Assembly: GCA_963752585.1 (NCBI GenBank)
Contig: CAVVYV010000004.1
Location: 558,001 to 622,000 of the forward strand
Direction of reading: 5' to 3'
Origin: CAVVYV01 sp963752585
GTDB taxonomy: Bacteria; Actinomycetota; Thermoleophilia; Solirubrobacterales; 70-9
DNA: 64,000 bases
Shown here: positions 49,125-57,666 of the stretch, one piece after another
How positions within the stretch are numbered: the stretch's first letter is position 1
Layout: each line of letters starts with the position of its first letter
Program-made: the position numbers and the translations under genes
Notes under the pieces: generated by a model
What the model saw: only the letters and a program-made list of their open reading frames with translations
Told to the model about the DNA's origin: nothing
The model's database searches: none

Positions 49125-49811
49125 CTAGATCCCGAGGTCGCGAAGCACGCCGGGCTCCCAGGAGCCGAGCTGGACGAAGACCGGGTGAGGGATGTCCTTT
49201 GGATTCGCCCGGATCCCGACCCGCCCCCCCTCCGGGGTCTCGCCCTCGAGCCGCCTCCCGAGCTCGACCGCGGCGTCCTCGGTGTCGGCGCCGACCAGCA
49301 CGTACCGCCAGCGCCGCTTCAGCGGCAGCCCCTCCTCCTCGAGCCGGTGGGCGAATTCCCGGGTGGTTCGCAGGTCGGGGAGATCGATCACGACCTCCCA
49401 CGCCCACTCACCTGACTCGCGCCCGGCGCGCTTCCCGGCGAGGGCGTGCTCCCGCTCCTCGGCGCTGACCTCCGGCTCGCTCTCCGGGAGGGGTTGATCG
49501 GCCGGGAGCCACTCGTCGGCGGTGGGATGCCAGCGCGTCAGCCGGACCTCGCCGGCGAGGTTGTCCTCCTCCATCAACTCGCGGACGACGCTCTCGGCCT
49601 CGCGCGCACTCTCCTCGTGCCAGGCATAGAGGAAGAGATGGTTGCCGTCGCGGGTGACGACGACGCTGCTGCCGAGGCGCTTGCGGGCCTCGTCGTCGAG
49701 CTGGAGGCGATGGAGCCGCTCGCCGAGCGACTGGCCGTGATCGTCCGCGCCGAGGACGACCTCGACCCGCCACTCGTCGGTCGCGCGAGAGTTCTCGATC
49801 TCGGGGCTCAC
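49125..49811 (-). CDS. Hypothetical acidic protein with two duplicated alpha/beta segments
   Basis: 228 residues from GTG at 49811 (VSPEIENSRATDEWRVEVVL). Two similar stretches occur: DEWRVEVVLGADDHGQSLGE with a following SVVVTRDGNHLFLYAWHEES, and GEWAWEVVIDLPDLRTTREF with RWRYVLVGADTEDAAVELGR. This looks like an internal duplication of a strand-helix-strand fold. The end reads NPKDIPHPVFVQLGSWEPGV. I do not recognise the family. It starts 19 bases after the metallophosphoesterase gene on the same strand, so they probably share a transcript. Confidence 0.7.
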   Translation of the reverse strand: MSPEIENSRATDEWRVEVVLGADDHGQSLGERLHRLQLDDEARKRLGSSVVVTRDGNHLFLYAWHEESAREAESVVRELMEEDNLAGEVRLTRWHPTADEWLPADQPLPESEPEVSAEEREHALAGKRAGRESGEWAWEVVIDLPDLRTTREFAHRLEEEGLPLKRRWRYVLVGADTEDAAVELGRRLEGETPEGGRVGIRANPKDIPHPVFVQLGSWEPGVLRDLGI

Positions 49812-49830
49812 AAGGTCGAACTCTATGCGG

Positions 49831-50430
49831 TCAGGCCTCGAGCACCCGGCCCTCGGGGCCAAGGTTGAAGACCGCGGTCGAGCCGATCTCGCTCTCGGCG
49901 CCCCAGGACTCATGGATGTGACCGCAGACCGCCAGCCGCGGCTGCTTCTGCTCGATCGCCTCGAGGACAGCGGTGCTGCCAAGGTGCTCGCCCGCGCTGC
50001 TCGCGTCGCAGTGGCCGAGGGGCGGCGAGTGGACGACGAGGACGGCGCCCGCGGGGCAGCCGGCGAGCTTCGCCGCCGCCGCCTCCTCGTCGAGGTCGAA
50101 GCTCCAGTCCCACGGGGTGACCGGGACCCCGGCCCCGAGCCCGAAGAACGGAACGCCGTCGATCTCGGTGCCCTCGCCGTGGAGCACCGTCGCGGCGTCC
50201 CACCCTTGGCAGGCAGCCCGCAGCGCATCCTCGGTCTCGTTGTTCCCCGGCACCAGCACGGTTGGCTTCTCGATCGCGCTGAGGGCGTCGATCGCCTCCT
50301 CCAGGCCCTCGTGGACCGACGCGAAGTCGCCCGCCCCGATCACCACGTCGACCTCGGCGGAGCGCACGGCGAGGCCCTGGGCGCCGTCGAGGTCGCGATG
50401 GAGGTCGCTGAAGGCGAGCAGCGTCGTCAC
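49831..50430 (-). CDS. Metallophosphoesterase
   Basis: 199 residues of the calcineurin-like fold. Metal motifs in order: FSDLHRD (Asp, His), VIGAGDFASV (Asp), VPGNNETEDA (Asn), VLVVHSPPLGHCDASSAGEH (His) and VCGHIHESWG (His-x-His). The product could be a phosphodiesterase or protein phosphatase. Short and cytoplasmic, without a signal peptide. The hypothetical gene downstream is probably co-transcribed. Confidence 0.9.
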   Translation of the reverse strand: MTTLLAFSDLHRDLDGAQGLAVRSAEVDVVIGAGDFASVHEGLEEAIDALSAIEKPTVLVPGNNETEDALRAACQGWDAATVLHGEGTEIDGVPFFGLGAGVPVTPWDWSFDLDEEAAAAKLAGCPAGAVLVVHSPPLGHCDASSAGEHLGSTAVLEAIEQKQPRLAVCGHIHESWGAESEIGSTAVFNLGPEGRVLEA

Positions 50431-50474
50431 GGGGGCAGTCTCTCAGGCGGACGTCGCCGTCGCAGGGGGGACGG

Positions 50475-51461
50475 CTAGGCGGCCCGGCGCCGGAAGAACG
50501 GGGTCCGCCGTGGAGAGGGAACGTCCTCCGGCGTCAGGTAGCCGAGCTCGGTGAGCTTCCCGGAGAGGATCTCGTGCATCGCGTCGATCTCCTCCCCCGA
50601 CATCGTCTCCGCCCAGCTGCCGGGCTCGGCTCGCCTGATCTCCTGGCCGGAGCCCTTCTCGTGGACGGGCACCTTTGCGTAGGAGTTGGCGCTCGCGATC
50701 CCGGCGAGCTGCTCCTCCGATGCCTGGATCCCGAGCACTCGGCTGATGCTGGCGAGCGAGGGCACCGGGTCGCGGCGGAGCTGCTCGTAGCGGACCATCA
50801 GCCGGCGGTGGGGCTGGTGGCGGGCGAAGGTCTGCTGGACCACCTCGGTCCGGTGGAGCCAGACGCTGGACTGCCACCGGATCAGCGCCGTCCGGCCCTC
50901 TTCGGAGAGCGGATAGGCGCCCTCATCGGTCGCCCAGCTGCCGTCGCTGTAGGCGTCGAGCCAGGAGTCGACGACGTCGCGGCCGTCGCGGAGGAGGAAG
51001 ATCAGGACGGACCGGGGGAAGAGATCAATCAGAGTGTCGGCGGCGTGGGAGCCCGGTTCCTTGACGAGGACGATCGGGTCATCGATCCCTCGCTCCCGGA
51101 TGTCCTCGGCGGCCTGCGCCTGGTAGCGCGCCTCGATCAACTCGCGCAGCGCCGGCATCCACTGCTCGCGGTAGTGATCCGAGAACAGGTAGTCGCGCTT
51201 CTGGCGCTTGTAGTCCGCGAGCGTCCCCAGCTTCGGCGGCTCCTTCGAGGTCGCCCAGGCGAGCGGGATCGGGCGCCAGACGCCGAGGTGGTGGCCGAGG
51301 TGGGGATCGTCGATCGGCACCACCCGATCGAGCTGGGAGAGCATCCGCAGCAGCCAGGTGCTGCCGCTCCGGGAGGAGCCGAAGATCCAGGCGAGCCGCC
51401 CGGGTGCGGCGATCGAGATCTCGCCACGAGCTCCCTCGCTCATCATCGAAAGCGTACCCAC
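50475..51461 (-). CDS. Sulfotransferase family protein
   Basis: 328 residues. The PAPS 5-phosphosulfate loop is IFGSSRSGSTWLLRMLSQLD and the 3-phosphate site VLIFLLRDGRDVVDSWLDAY. HHLGVWRPIPLAWATSKEPP and RLMVRYEQLRRDPVPSLASI follow the family pattern. Transfers sulfate to an unknown acceptor, possibly a glycan or lipid. It starts 3 bases after the enoyl-CoA hydratase gene on the same strand. Frame intact. Confidence 0.88.
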   Translation of the reverse strand: MGTLSMMSEGARGEISIAAPGRLAWIFGSSRSGSTWLLRMLSQLDRVVPIDDPHLGHHLGVWRPIPLAWATSKEPPKLGTLADYKRQKRDYLFSDHYREQWMPALRELIEARYQAQAAEDIRERGIDDPIVLVKEPGSHAADTLIDLFPRSVLIFLLRDGRDVVDSWLDAYSDGSWATDEGAYPLSEEGRTALIRWQSSVWLHRTEVVQQTFARHQPHRRLMVRYEQLRRDPVPSLASISRVLGIQASEEQLAGIASANSYAKVPVHEKGSGQEIRRAEPGSWAETMSGEEIDAMHEILSGKLTELGYLTPEDVPSPRRTPFFRRRAA

Positions 51462-51464
51462 CGC

Positions 51465-52190
51465 TCAGGCGGCTGAATCCTCGGGGCCGTCGCCCAGCAG
51501 CGCCTCCCGGAGCGCCCGTTCCTCCTCGGCGAAGAGCTGGCCGAAGCTGCGCTCGCGGTCGAGCAGGATCCGCCGCTTGGTCTCGGCGATCGCCTCCCGC
51601 GGCCCCGAGGCGATCCGGCCGGCGAGCTCGATCGCGCGCGGCATCAGCTCATCGGCGGGATGGACCGCTCCGACGATCCCCAGGCGCATCGCCCCGAAGG
51701 CGTCGAGAAGCCGGCCGGTGAGGGTGAGCTCCGCCGCGATCGGCGCGGGGAGCGCGGCCCTGGCGGCCGCGTAGCTCGGGGGAATCCCCTGAGGCAGCTC
51801 CGGGAAGCCGAAGCTCGCAGCCTCGGCGGCGAGCCGCAAGTCGCAGAGCAGTGCCAGCGCGAACCCGCCCGCCAGAGCCGGACCGTTGACCGCGGCGACC
51901 ACTGGCTTTGCGCAGCCGCCGACGGCGCGAAAGCAGGCGATGCTCGTCTCGACCAGCCTCTCCTTGTGCGCCCGGTCGCCACCGAACTGGGTCACGTCCA
52001 TGCCGGAGCAAAAGGCGGGCCCGGCGCCGGTGAGGACCACCGAGCCGATCTCGCCGTCGTCGCCGAGCGCGGCGAAGGCGTCGGCCAGCTCCACCCTCAG
52101 GTCGATCGAGAGAGCGTTCCGCTTCTCCGGGCGCTGCATGGTGACGATCGCGACCTCGTCCGAGCGCTCAAGCGAGAGCAGACCCGCCAT
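51465..52190 (-). CDS. Enoyl-CoA hydratase/isomerase family protein (first copy)
   Basis: 241-residue crotonase fold. MQRPEKRNALSIDLRVELAD, TGAGPAFCSGMDVTQFGGDR (first oxyanion strand), VVAAVNGPALAGGFALALLC (Gly-Gly oxyanion hole) and FGFPELPQGIPPSYAAARAA are visible. The Glu at the ELPQG position is consistent with one catalytic acid; whether it is a hydratase or an isomerase is open. Fatty-acid or aromatic-acid CoA metabolism. Confidence 0.87.
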   Translation of the reverse strand: MAGLLSLERSDEVAIVTMQRPEKRNALSIDLRVELADAFAALGDDGEIGSVVLTGAGPAFCSGMDVTQFGGDRAHKERLVETSIACFRAVGGCAKPVVAAVNGPALAGGFALALLCDLRLAAEAASFGFPELPQGIPPSYAAARAALPAPIAAELTLTGRLLDAFGAMRLGIVGAVHPADELMPRAIELAGRIASGPREAIAETKRRILLDRERSFGQLFAEEERALREALLGDGPEDSAA

Positions 52191-52231
52191 CGCGCCATCC
52201 TATGCCGCCAAAGCTCAACGAACGGAGGGAT

Positions 52232-52693
52232 ATGAAGTCGCATACGGATTACATGACCTTCGAGACCGAGCGGCGCCGCGAGTTCATCCGGATCACCGAC
52301 GAGGTCCAGCGGACGGTGGATGCGGCGGGAGTCGCCGAGGGCATGGTCCTCGTCTCCGCCATGCACATCACCGCCGGGGTCTGGCTCAACGACAACGAGC
52401 CCGGCCTCCACGAGGACACGCTCGAGTGGCTGGACAAGGTCGCGCCCCCGAGCTGGAGCGAGCCCGCCAACGACGTCGCCCGAGAGCTGCTCCCCGATGG
52501 CGGCGACTACCGCCATCACCGGGGCGGCGAGGACAACGGCGACGCCCACCTCAAGAACCTGCTCGTCCACCACCAGGTGATCCTGCCGGTTACCGAGGGG
52601 CGGCTCGACCTCGGCCCCTGGCAGCAGGTCTTCTACTGCGAGTTCGACGGCCGGCGCCCGAAGCGCCTGGTGATCAAGGTGATCGGTGATTAG
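52232..52693 (+). CDS. YjbQ/UPF0047 family protein
   Basis: 153 residues from the ATG at 52232, which has GGAGG 4 bases before it; an earlier ATG at 52202 lacks this. Conserved motifs: VSAMHITAGVWLNDNEPGLH, DYRHHRGGEDNGDAHLKNLL and VILPVTEGRLDLGPWQQVFY with CEFDGRRPKRLVIKVIGD. The His and Glu residues form the metal site of this family, which has been linked to thiamine phosphate synthase-like activity. Frame intact. Confidence 0.88.
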   Translation: MKSHTDYMTFETERRREFIRITDEVQRTVDAAGVAEGMVLVSAMHITAGVWLNDNEPGLHEDTLEWLDKVAPPSWSEPANDVARELLPDGGDYRHHRGGEDNGDAHLKNLLVHHQVILPVTEGRLDLGPWQQVFYCEFDGRRPKRLVIKVIGD

Positions 52694-53102
52694 CGAGGGC
52701 GCGCGTGAGGCGATCATGCGACCGGGCGGCGCGCGCGCCGGCGCCGCGAGACCTAGGCAGCGCGGCGGAGGCGGGAGCGGCGCAGGCGGCCGAGGATGGA
52801 CCGCCCTCGCACGGCGTGAGTCGCTCGGGCCGGGGGAGACGAAGGCCTGGATCCCGCCTTCCATTCGTGGCGTTCGGCCGGTGCCAGGGACCGACGGCAT
52901 GTGGCGCTCGATCTGAGCCTGGAGGCAAGCTCTGCACGAGCACTCGGGCACGGACACGCCGGTGTTGGAACAGACGTTCATCCGAAATCCACTAGGCGAA
53001 AGCGAGATCACGGTAACCCCATCGGCGGTCGGAATCCCCGCAAATAGCCGGAAACTGAGTAAGGACAGCCCCTCGTTCACAGCCCCGCGCCCGCCTCCTG
53101 GG
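52694..53102. other. 409-base region without a confident gene
   Basis: Lies between yjbQ and the HD-domain gene. Plus-strand frames read as Arg/Gly-rich noise. The minus strand has a possible small Cys-containing frame from 52981 (listed separately). No clear promoter or hairpin stands out. Confidence 0.5.
52753..52981 (-). CDS. Possible small Cys-rich protein (needs one frame change)
   Basis: The minus strand from ATG 52981 begins MNVCSNTGVSVPECSCRACL followed by QAQIERHMPS, with a CxCxxC cluster and mostly GC third positions. After a putative one-base shift near 52820 another frame ends LGRLRRSRLRRAA and TAG at 52753-52755, giving about 76 residues. Without the shift the frame runs on into the antisense of yjbQ. 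Unrecognised; may not be a gene. Confidence 0.3.
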
Positions 53103-53942
53103 ATGATCACGCCGATGGAAGCCCGGGGCCCCGATGTGCGAGCCGATTCGATGGCGGAGGCGGTCGCGAACGCCAATGTTCATGCGCCCACCCGCGGAAA
53201 CCGCAAGCTGGAGCGGTTCCTCGCCGCCGTCAACGGCGACGAGCGGGTTCGCGCCTGGTGGTACATGGCCCAGCTCACATCGAAGCGACTCGAGATGTCC
53301 GACCACTCCTGGGTCCATGTCCAGGTCGTCCTCAACATCGCCCTCCGGCTGCTTCGCCTCCTGGTCAAGGGAGGGATCGAGCCTGCGATGGTCGGCGACC
53401 ACGGGATGAAGGACCGCGACGCGGAGGTCGTGGTCGCCGGCGGGGCGTTGCTCCATGACGTCGGAATGTCGATCCACCGTGCCGACCACGAGGCCTTCAG
53501 CCTCTTCTTGGCCGCCGACCGGCTCGAGGTCCTACTCGCCGACAGCTACGAGGAGCCGGAGCGCACCGTGGTGATCGCGGAGATCATGCACGCGATCATC
53601 GGCCACCGCCGCCGCGGCGAGCCTTACACGATCGAGGCCGGGGTGGTCCGGGTGGCCGATGCCCTCGACATGGCGCAGGGGCGCTCGCGGATCCCGATCG
53701 AGGGCGGCCAGTTCGGCATCCACGCCCTCTCCGCGGCGGCGATCGACGAGGTCCGGATCGAGGCTGGCGAGGAGCGCCCGGTCAGGGTCGAGATCGAGAT
53801 GAACAACTCGGCGGGGATCTTCCAGGTCGACGACCTGCTCGCCACCAAGCTCCGCGGCTCCCGGCTCGAGGGCCATGTCGAGGTGATCGCCCAGGTCAAG
53901 GGCGAGACCGAGAAGCGCCTGCTGCCGTCGTTCCGGATCTGA
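53103..53942 (+). CDS. HD-domain protein (metal-dependent phosphohydrolase-like)
   Basis: About 275 residues. The metal motifs are SWVHVQVVLNIALRLLRL (His), AGGALLHDVGMSIHRADHEA (the His-Asp pair) and VIAEIMHAIIGHRRRGEPYT (His). TIEAGVVRVADALDMAQGRS continues the fold and supplies a further Asp. The C-terminal 75 residues (RIEAGEERPVRVEIEMNNSA and onward) form an added alpha/beta domain. HD proteins hydrolyse nucleotides or cyclic dinucleotides; the substrate is unknown. ATGs at 53103, 53115 and 53151 are possible starts. Stop lies 22 bases from the convergent hydratase gene. Confidence 0.83.
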   Translation: MITPMEARGPDVRADSMAEAVANANVHAPTRGNRKLERFLAAVNGDERVRAWWYMAQLTSKRLEMSDHSWVHVQVVLNIALRLLRLLVKGGIEPAMVGDHGMKDRDAEVVVAGGALLHDVGMSIHRADHEAFSLFLAADRLEVLLADSYEEPERTVVIAEIMHAIIGHRRRGEPYTIEAGVVRVADALDMAQGRSRIPIEGGQFGIHALSAAAIDEVRIEAGEERPVRVEIEMNNSAGIFQVDDLLATKLRGSRLEGHVEVIAQVKGETEKRLLPSFRI

Positions 53943-53964
53943 CCCTCAAGGCGAAGCTGAAGAG

Positions 53965-54753
53965 CTAAACGCCGGCGCCGGAGCCGCCCCGGCCCTCGCC
54001 GGCGGCGAAGCGGGTGGCCCCCTCGACCCCGACGCCGCTGACGGCGCCGCCGATCTCGGCCTCGTGGGCGAGGCCCTCCTCGAGGGAGAGGCCGAATCCC
54101 TCCAGCGCCGAGCGGCGATCGGCGAGCATCGTCTCCTGGGGGAAGGAGGCGAGGCCCTCGGCCATCTCCAGCGCCCGCTCGAGGTGCTTGCCGGGGGCGA
54201 CGACCTCCGTGAGCAGGCCGATCGCCAGGGCCTCCTCGGCCTCGACGATCCGGCCGCTGAGGATCAGGTCGAGCGCCCGCCCCATCCCGACCACCCTCGG
54301 CAGCCGCTGGGTGCCCCCGTCGATCAGCGGCACGCCCCAGCGGCGCTCGGGGAAGCCGAGCTTTGCGGTCTCCGTCCCGACCCGGAGGTCGCACCAGAGG
54401 GCGAGCTCGAGCCCGCCCGCCAGCGCCCACCCCGAGATCGCGGCGATCGTCGGCTTCGAGGCGGTGATGCGGGTGAACCCGAGGGGGCCGTGGGGCCGGG
54501 GGGCGAGCCACTGCTTGGCGATCTCCTCGTCCTCGGTCGCCGCCGCCACCGACTTCAGGTCGGCGCCGGCGCAGAATGCCTCCTCGCCCGCTCCGGTGAG
54601 GATCAGGACCCGGGCCTCGTCGTCCCCCTCGAAGCTCCGGTAGCCCTCGAGCAGGAGATCCGCGGTTGTGGGATCGACCGCGTTTCGCCGCTCGGGCCGG
54701 TCGATCTCGAGGACGGCGGCGGCGCCGCGGCGCTCGTAGGTGACCTCGGCCAT
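53965..54753 (-). CDS. Enoyl-CoA hydratase/isomerase family protein (second copy)
   Basis: 262 residues. Crotonase motifs: IDRPERRNAVDPTTADLLLE, TGAGEEAFCAGADLKSVAAA, TIAAISGWALAGGLELALWC and LGFPERRWGVPLIDGGTQRL. The Glu at FPERRWG occupies a catalytic position. The protein differs clearly from the copy at 51465, so the two are paralogues of different specificity and not a recent duplication. Frame intact. Confidence 0.88.
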   Translation of the reverse strand: MAEVTYERRGAAAVLEIDRPERRNAVDPTTADLLLEGYRSFEGDDEARVLILTGAGEEAFCAGADLKSVAAATEDEEIAKQWLAPRPHGPLGFTRITASKPTIAAISGWALAGGLELALWCDLRVGTETAKLGFPERRWGVPLIDGGTQRLPRVVGMGRALDLILSGRIVEAEEALAIGLLTEVVAPGKHLERALEMAEGLASFPQETMLADRRSALEGFGLSLEEGLAHEAEIGGAVSGVGVEGATRFAAGEGRGGSGAGV

Positions 54754-54786
54754 CGGCCGATCCTATGACGCTGCGCTACTCCGGCG

Positions 54787-55542
54787 CTATTGGGAGGGCG
54801 CCGCCGGCCACTGCCGGAGGAGCGGCATCGGATCGATCGGCTTCCGCTCCACCCCGAAGGCGACTCGGCCGAGGCGGATCTCGAAGTGGAGGTGGGGGCC
54901 GTCGCAGGAGCCGGAGCAGCCGACCTGGCCCACCGGCTGCCCGGCCTGGACCGTCTCGCCGGCCTGGACGGGCGACGGATGAAGCATGTGCAGGTAGACG
55001 TAGCTGCGGTCGTCGATCGGGCTGTAGATCACCAGGCTGTTGCCGCCGCCGTAGGCGTAGAAGCTCTTTCCCCCGCCGCCGTCGATCACGATCCCGTCGC
55101 GGACCGCGACCAGCTGGGTTCCCGGCTTGACGAAGACGTCCTGCCCCTGGTGGAAGTGTCCGGAGCGCCGTGCCCCGAACTTCGCGTCAGCTTCGCCGAA
55201 GTTCGGGTTGTCGGTGACCACCGGGAAGTAGGGGCCCTTGGTCGGTCCCGGCGGGGTGCCGGCGTCGAGCAGCGAGTTGCCGGTCAGCGAGGCGGCGATC
55301 GGGCCGCCCGGCTCGCCGAGGACCGGCACCGGCAGCCCTACGGCCGTCCCAAACAATCCGGCGACCGCGCTGACCGCCGCCAGCGCCAGGGCGGCCCGAG
55401 CCGTGGGCCACCCGAGCCCCGCCTGTTTCCGCACCCGCTTTTCCCGCTCTCGGGCAATCCGCAGCCGCTCCCGGTGCTCGCGCTGGAGACGCGCCCTGGC
55501 CTTGCGCCGGCGGGATTGCTCCTCTTCCCTGGCGGGCGCCAA
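54787..55542 (-). CDS. M23 family (LytM-like) peptidoglycan endopeptidase
   Basis: 251 residues. A charged N-terminus (EEEQSRRRKARARLQREHRE), a single hydrophobic anchor (ALALAAVSAVAGLFGTAVGL), then the LytM domain with GHFHQGQDVFVKPGTQLVAV (His, Asp), SYVYLHMLHPSPVQAGETVQ and GPHLHFEIRLG (His-x-His). The full zinc site appears present, so it may be an active hydrolase acting outside the membrane. FtsEX-dependent hydrolases are of this type, though that link is inference. Frame intact. Confidence 0.87.
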   Translation of the reverse strand: MAPAREEEQSRRRKARARLQREHRERLRIAREREKRVRKQAGLGWPTARAALALAAVSAVAGLFGTAVGLPVPVLGEPGGPIAASLTGNSLLDAGTPPGPTKGPYFPVVTDNPNFGEADAKFGARRSGHFHQGQDVFVKPGTQLVAVRDGIVIDGGGGKSFYAYGGGNSLVIYSPIDDRSYVYLHMLHPSPVQAGETVQAGQPVGQVGCSGSCDGPHLHFEIRLGRVAFGVERKPIDPMPLLRQWPAAPSQ

Positions 55543-55545
55543 GCC

Positions 55546-55809
55546 CTAGAACTGCCCGAGGCGCTCGAGGTCCTCCTTGCGCCTCTGCTTGCGGTTCTCG
55601 AGCCGGATCTGGATCAGCGAGAGGCCGATCACGAGGATCGTGAAGAAGGCCATCAGACCGAATGCGAAGAAGGTGACGACCTTGTCATCGGTGCGTCCGT
55701 AGATCCCGACGCCGTCGGCGGCGGAGGCGAGCGGGGCGACCGCGAGGAGCGCCGCTACCGCCAGGCAGAGCGCACTCAGGCTTCGGCGGAGGATTGCCCG
55801 GACTCGCAT
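55546..55809 (-). CDS. Small membrane protein with signal peptide
   Basis: 87 residues. Signal-like segment ALCLAVAALLAVAPLASAAD, a short polar loop, one helix (VVTFFAFGLMAFFTILVIGL) and a basic/acidic tail (RLENRKQRRKEDLERLGQF). Lies 3 bases upstream of the M23 gene on the same strand, so the two are probably translated together. Unrecognised family; it could help anchor or regulate the endopeptidase. Confidence 0.7.
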   Translation of the reverse strand: MRVRAILRRSLSALCLAVAALLAVAPLASAADGVGIYGRTDDKVVTFFAFGLMAFFTILVIGLSLIQIRLENRKQRRKEDLERLGQF

Positions 55810-55899
55810 TCCGGGCAGAGTAACGGACGGATGGGCGGCGATCGCCGGGCATTGGCGGGGCTTGGCGGCCCGACAGGGCGTTGACCTAGCATCCCGCCG

Positions 55900-56742
55900 A
55901 TGTCCGAGCTCGAGGCCCTGCTACTCGGGATCGTCCAGGGCCTCACCGAGTTCCTGCCGATCTCCTCATCCGGGCACCTGATCCTCGTCCCATGGCTTCA
56001 GGACTACACCTTCCTCGAGCAGAACTCCGCCTTCAACAAGACCTTCGACGTGGCGCTCCACATCGGCACCCTGGCGGCGGTCGTCACCTACTTCTGGGGC
56101 GACCTGGGGCGGATGCTGTCGGGCTGGGTGAGGACCCTGCACACCCGCTCGATCGAAACCGTCGACGAGCGGCTCGCATGGATAGTCGTCGTCGCGACGA
56201 TCCCGGCGGTGATCGTCGGTGGACTGGGGGAGGACTGGATCGACGAGCACCTCGGCGAGCCCTGGATGATCGCGATCGCCTTGATCTTTTTCGGGCTCCT
56301 GCTGGGCGTGTCCGACAGGCAGCGCCAGGACGAGGACCTCGGGGAGATCAGCCTCAAGCAGGGGCTGATCCTCGGGATCGCCCAATCGCTGGCGCTCTCA
56401 CCCGGGACCTCGCGATCGGGGATCACGATCACCACCGCCCGGTTCATGGGGATCGATCGCGACGGCGCCGCCCGGATCTCGTTCCTGATGCTGGTCCCGG
56501 TCACCGCCGGCGCGGTCGTGGTCAAGGCCTACGGCGCGATCGCCGACGGCCTGCCCGATGACGTCATCGGCCCGATCGTGGTCGGGATCATCGCCTCGGC
56601 GGTCTCCGGCTACCTTGCGATCGCCGGGCTGCTGCGCTTCGTCAGGACCCACAACTACGACGTCTTCGTCGTCTACCGGGTGCTGGTGGGAGTGGCGCTG
56701 CTCGGCCTGATCGCGACGGGCGTCAGGGACGCGACGTTCTAG
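55900..56742 (+). CDS. uppP: Undecaprenyl-diphosphatase UppP/BacA
   Basis: 280-residue integral membrane enzyme that recycles undecaprenyl diphosphate for wall synthesis; overproduction gives bacitracin resistance. The first motif is GIVQGLTEFLPISSSGHLIL (Glu and Ser of the active site), the second LSPGTSRSGITITTARFMGI. Seven or eight helices. Its TAG and the TAG of the convergent CDF gene share CTAG at 56739-56742. Frame intact. Confidence 0.95.
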   Translation: MSELEALLLGIVQGLTEFLPISSSGHLILVPWLQDYTFLEQNSAFNKTFDVALHIGTLAAVVTYFWGDLGRMLSGWVRTLHTRSIETVDERLAWIVVVATIPAVIVGGLGEDWIDEHLGEPWMIAIALIFFGLLLGVSDRQRQDEDLGEISLKQGLILGIAQSLALSPGTSRSGITITTARFMGIDRDGAARISFLMLVPVTAGAVVVKAYGAIADGLPDDVIGPIVVGIIASAVSGYLAIAGLLRFVRTHNYDVFVVYRVLVGVALLGLIATGVRDATF

Positions 56743-57635
56743 GTCTCGATCTCGAGCAGCTCGTCGCCGTGCTCGTGCTCGACCTGGAGCGTCGAGTGCT
56801 CGACCCCGAAGCGATCGGCGAGCAGCCGGGCGGCGCGCCAGCGGGCCTGGTGGCAGTCGGCGTCCTCGCCGACGATCAGGTGGGCCGAGATCGATGGCAT
56901 TCCCGTGGTCACCTCCCAGACGTGGAGGTCGTGGACCTGGACTACGCCCGGGAGCGCGACGATCGCCTCCCCGATCCGGTCCGGGTCGAGGTCCCTCGGG
57001 GCGGCCTCCATGAAGACCCTGCCCGAATCGCGGAGGAGCAGGAAGGCGGCGCGGAGCATCACCGCGGCGATCAGCAGCGAGGCGATCCCGTCCGCCCGCT
57101 CGAACCCGGTTGCCAGGATCACGGCCCCCGCGATCGCGGTCGCGACGAATGCGAAGAGATCGGTGACGATGTGCTGGAGGGCGCCCTCGACGTTGAGGCT
57201 GCGACGCTCAGTGCCGCGGATCATCCGGGCGGCGGCCAGGTTGACCGGGATCCCGGCGAGCGCCACCGCCAGCACCAGCCCGCCCTCGACGTCCGGAGGG
57301 TCGATCAGCCGGCGGATCCCCTCGAAGACGATCAAGGCGCCGAGCAGCAGCAGGGTGACCCCGTTGATCTGAGCGGAGAGGATCTCGGCTCGCTGGAGGC
57401 CATAGGTGAAGCCGCCCCCCGGCGGTCGTTGCGCGAGCCTCAGGGCGAGGATCGCGATCGCGATCGCGACCGCGTCGGTGAGCATGTGGGCGGCGTCGGA
57501 GAGGAGGGCGAGGGAGGAGGCGAAGATCGCCGCCACAACCTCCGCGGCCAGGAAGGCGAGGATCAGGGCGAGGGCGCCGCCGAGGCGGCGGGAGTCAGCG
57601 TCGGCTCCAATCGGGTGGGCGTGATGGTGCGCCAT
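56739..57635 (-). CDS. Cation diffusion facilitator (CDF) metal exporter
   Basis: 298 residues, six helices, with a His-rich start MAHHHAHPIG. The metal sites are in LALLSDAAHMLTDAVAIAIA (Asp and His-x3-Asp, helix II) and GALQHIVTDLFAFVATAIAG (His-x3-Asp, helix V), as in zinc transporters. The cytoplasmic C-terminal domain reads VVQVHDLHVWEVTTGMPSIS. It exports Zn, Co or similar ions by proton antiport. Thirty-one bases upstream of the ATG is an intrinsic terminator, so expression may be controlled by attenuation. Confidence 0.92.
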   Translation of the reverse strand: MAHHHAHPIGADADSRRLGGALALILAFLAAEVVAAIFASSLALLSDAAHMLTDAVAIAIAILALRLAQRPPGGGFTYGLQRAEILSAQINGVTLLLLGALIVFEGIRRLIDPPDVEGGLVLAVALAGIPVNLAAARMIRGTERRSLNVEGALQHIVTDLFAFVATAIAGAVILATGFERADGIASLLIAAVMLRAAFLLLRDSGRVFMEAAPRDLDPDRIGEAIVALPGVVQVHDLHVWEVTTGMPSISAHLIVGEDADCHQARWRAARLLADRFGVEHSTLQVEHEHGDELLEIET

Positions 57636-57666
57636 CGCCCCCGATTATGGACTTAGTCGGGACCCC

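Noticed and set aside
52686..52916. Plus-strand frame after yjbQ
   Set aside because: It is Arg/Gly-rich with no ribosome site or motif, and looks like a shadow frame.
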